A stretch of DNA of 64,000 nucleotides from Planosporangium mesophilum (lineage in GTDB: Bacteria > Actinomycetota > Actinomycetes > Mycobacteriales > Micromonosporaceae): NCBI RefSeq assembly GCF_016863255.1, contig NZ_BOON01000035.1, forward strand, positions 1-64,000, read 5' to 3'. Below are positions 62,317 to 64,000 of this stretch, piece after piece (position 1 is the first letter of the stretch; the number at the start of each line of letters is the position of its first letter). The position numbers and the translations under genes are program-made. The notes under the pieces are model-generated. The model had not been told where the DNA came from. It was given only the letters and a program-made list of their open reading frames with translations, and ran no database searches.

Positions 62317-63003
62317 TTGCTGGTTGCCGGATTTCCCGCCCAGGCGTTCGGGACGAACTGCTACGTCGTCGCGCCGGGCGTGGGGGAGCAGTGTGTGGTG
62401 GTCGACCCGGGCATCGGGGTCATCGACCAGCTCGACGCCGTGCTCGCCGAGCACCGCCTGCACCCGGCCGCGGTGCTGCTGACCCACGGGCACCTCGACC
62501 ACACGTTCTCGGTGACGCCGGTCTGCGGTACGCGGGGGATCACGGCCTACATCCACCCGTCCGACCGCGAGCTGCTCGCCGACCCGACCAAGGGCCTGTC
62601 GATGGACATGACCGCGCTCTTCGGCGGCCGGCTGCCGTGGACCGAGCCCGACGACGTCGCGGAGCTGCCCGACGGTGGCACGATCAGCATCGCGGGCCTT
62701 TCGATCACGGTCGACCACGCGCCCGGCCATACCGGCGGGTCGGTGCTGTTCCGGATGCCGGGTGACGACGTGCCGCTGTGCTTCAGCGGTGACGTGCTGT
62801 TCGCCGGCTCCATCGGGCGCACCGACCTGCCGGGCGGCGACTCCGCGGCGATGATGGCGAGCCTTCGCGACAAGGTGCTGCCACTCGCCGACGAGACCGT
62901 CGTCCTGCCCGGCCACGGGCCCGAGACGACCATCGGCCGCGAGCGCGCGACCAACCCGTACCTGCGGGAAGCGGGCGCGGCCTTTCCCACCAGAGGCTGG
63001 TAG
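62317..63003 (+). CDS. Metallo-beta-lactamase-fold hydrolase (glyoxalase II-like)
   Basis: A 228-residue MBL-fold enzyme. Zinc ligands are in THGHLDHT (His57, His59, Asp61, His62), APGHTGGS, FSGDVLF and LPGHGPETT. The TTG at 62317 follows ACGGAGGG at eight bases. The fold and motifs fit hydroxyacylglutathione-hydrolase-like enzymes; in actinobacteria the thiol is unlikely to be glutathione, so the substrate is open. It precedes hisS by eight bases. Confidence 0.88.
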   Translation: MLVAGFPAQAFGTNCYVVAPGVGEQCVVVDPGIGVIDQLDAVLAEHRLHPAAVLLTHGHLDHTFSVTPVCGTRGITAYIHPSDRELLADPTKGLSMDMTALFGGRLPWTEPDDVAELPDGGTISIAGLSITVDHAPGHTGGSVLFRMPGDDVPLCFSGDVLFAGSIGRTDLPGGDSAAMMASLRDKVLPLADETVVLPGHGPETTIGRERATNPYLREAGAAFPTRGW

Positions 63004-63011
63004 AGACTTTC

Positions 63012-64000
63012 ATGACCCGTCCCAAGCCGATCAGTGGCTTCCCCGAGTGGATGCCGCCGCAGCGCACGATCGAGCAGTACGTCGTCGACCGCATCCGGAA
63101 CACCTTCGAGCTCTACGGGTTCGCGCCGCTGGAGACCCGCGCGGTCGAGCCCCTCGACCAGCTCCTGCGCAAGGGCGAGACCTCCAAAGAGGTGTATGTG
63201 CTGCGCCGGCTGCAGGCCGAGGAGGGCGCGACCGACGACGACTCGCTCGGGCTGCACTTCGACCTCACCGTCCCGTTTGCCCGGTTCGTCCTTGAGAACG
63301 CCGGCAAGCTCCAGTTCCCGTTCCGGCGGTACCAGATCCAGAAGGTCTGGCGCGGCGAGCGGCCCCAGGAGGGCCGCTACCGGGAGTTCCTCCAGGCCGA
63401 CATCGACGTCGTCGACCGGGACACCCTGCCGTTCCACTACGAGGCCGAGATGCCCCTGGTGGTCGCGGACGCGCTGGGTGGCCTGCCGATCCCGCCGATC
63501 CGCATCCAGGTCAACAACCGCAAGGTCTGCGAGGGCTTCTACCGCGGCGTCGGAATCGGCGACCCGGAGGCGGCCCTGCGGGCGGTGGACAAGCTCGACA
63601 AGATCGGGCCCGACCGGGTCGCGGAGCTGCTGGTCGAGACCGCCGGTGCGACCCAGGCACAGGCCAAGGCCGCGCTGGCGCTGGCCGAGATCTCGGCGAC
63701 CGACGCCTCCTTCGCCGACGCGGTACGCGCCCTCGGCGTGGAGGATCCGCTGCTGGACGAGGGCCTGGCCGAGCTCGTCCGGGTCGTCGAGACGGCCAAC
63801 GAGGTCGCGCCGGGCCTGGTGATCGCGGATTTGAAGATCGCTCGCGGCCTCGACTACTACACCGGCACGGTCTACGAGACCCAGCTGCGCGGGTACGAGC
63901 GGTTCGGCTCGATCTGCTCCGGCGGCCGGTACGACAACCTCGCGTCGACCGGTACCGAGCGCTTCCCCGGCGTCGGCATCTCGATCGGCGTCTCCCGGAT
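63012..64000 (+). CDS. hisS: Histidyl-tRNA synthetase (partial, 3' end outside)
   Basis: The first 329 residues of a class II synthetase are visible. Motif blocks include LHFDLTVPFARFV, RRYQIQKVWRGERPQEGRYREF and the histidine-specific ARGLDYYTGTVYE and SICSGGRYDNL. The frame is open to the window end. The ATG at 63012 closely follows the MBL-fold gene, so they probably share a transcript. Confidence 0.95.
   Translation, partial: MTRPKPISGFPEWMPPQRTIEQYVVDRIRNTFELYGFAPLETRAVEPLDQLLRKGETSKEVYVLRRLQAEEGATDDDSLGLHFDLTVPFARFVLENAGKLQFPFRRYQIQKVWRGERPQEGRYREFLQADIDVVDRDTLPFHYEAEMPLVVADALGGLPIPPIRIQVNNRKVCEGFYRGVGIGDPEAALRAVDKLDKIGPDRVAELLVETAGATQAQAKAALALAEISATDASFADAVRALGVEDPLLDEGLAELVRVVETANEVAPGLVIADLKIARGLDYYTGTVYETQLRGYERFGSICSGGRYDNLASTGTERFPGVGISIGVSR

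Overview
The window is high-GC actinobacterial chromosome, most probably from a sporulating Micromonosporaceae-like actinomycete. Three things point there: the conserved block thrS - HIT - pgsA - PIM acyltransferase - pimA - pdxS - pdxT - yebC - ruvCAB - yajC - secD - secF - apt - rel - cyclophilins - glyoxalase II-like - hisS, an SsgA-family sporulation protein, and many GTG starts with 4-bp overlaps. The genus assignment is inference; no rRNA is present.

Left part, 1-20.65 kb, is mobile DNA. An intact tRNA-Val(CAC) gene lies on the minus strand at 20607-20678. The 3' part of that tRNA is repeated exactly (45 bp) at 4904-4948. The two copies bound a 15.7-kb actinomycete integrative and conjugative element (AICE) of pSAM2 type. 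From left to right it holds: attL; a lower-GC cargo zone (membrane-anchored protein, GIY-YIG nuclease, a structured non-coding stretch, a PIN-like nuclease); a control module (HD hydrolase, Nudix hydrolase, XRE regulator, SCO3933-family protein); a transfer module (membrane protein plus TraB/FtsK-like ATPase); a run of small genes (DUF6197, SprT-like protease, HTH, two zinc-binding proteins); an SpdB-like DUF2637 protein; a RepSA-type replication initiator; excisionase; integrase; attR. Left of attL lies a second xis-int pair (3331-4754) in the same orientation relative to the tRNA fragment. This suggests two elements stacked at one tRNA. Further left are an OGG-fold glycosylase-like gene, a broken tRNA-Arg and a small cluster of DUF6193/immunity-like genes.

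Middle part, 20.7-37.9 kb, is chromosomal but not universally conserved: a PGPGW membrane protein, an SsgB-like regulator, an SDR, a CocE/NonD hydrolase, a SRPBCC protein, a seven-helix MHYT protein, an ABC-2 exporter, two paralogous LolA/RseB-fold secreted proteins flanking an OmpR-type two-component system, a MerR regulator with a VIT-VWA protein, and a GAF-GGDEF diguanylate cyclase. Matching GCTGAGA direct repeats with 11-bp spacing precede both LolA-like genes and the response regulator, which suggests one small envelope-stress regulon.

Right part, 38-64 kb, is housekeeping: threonyl- and histidyl-tRNA synthetases, phosphatidylinositol mannoside synthesis (pgsA, acyltransferase, pimA), pyridoxal phosphate synthesis (pdxST), Holliday junction processing (ruvCAB), Sec export (yajC-secDF), purine salvage (apt) and (p)ppGpp metabolism (rel). 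Long perfect hairpins between genes are frequent and serve as likely terminators. No CRISPR array, rRNA or transposase was seen.
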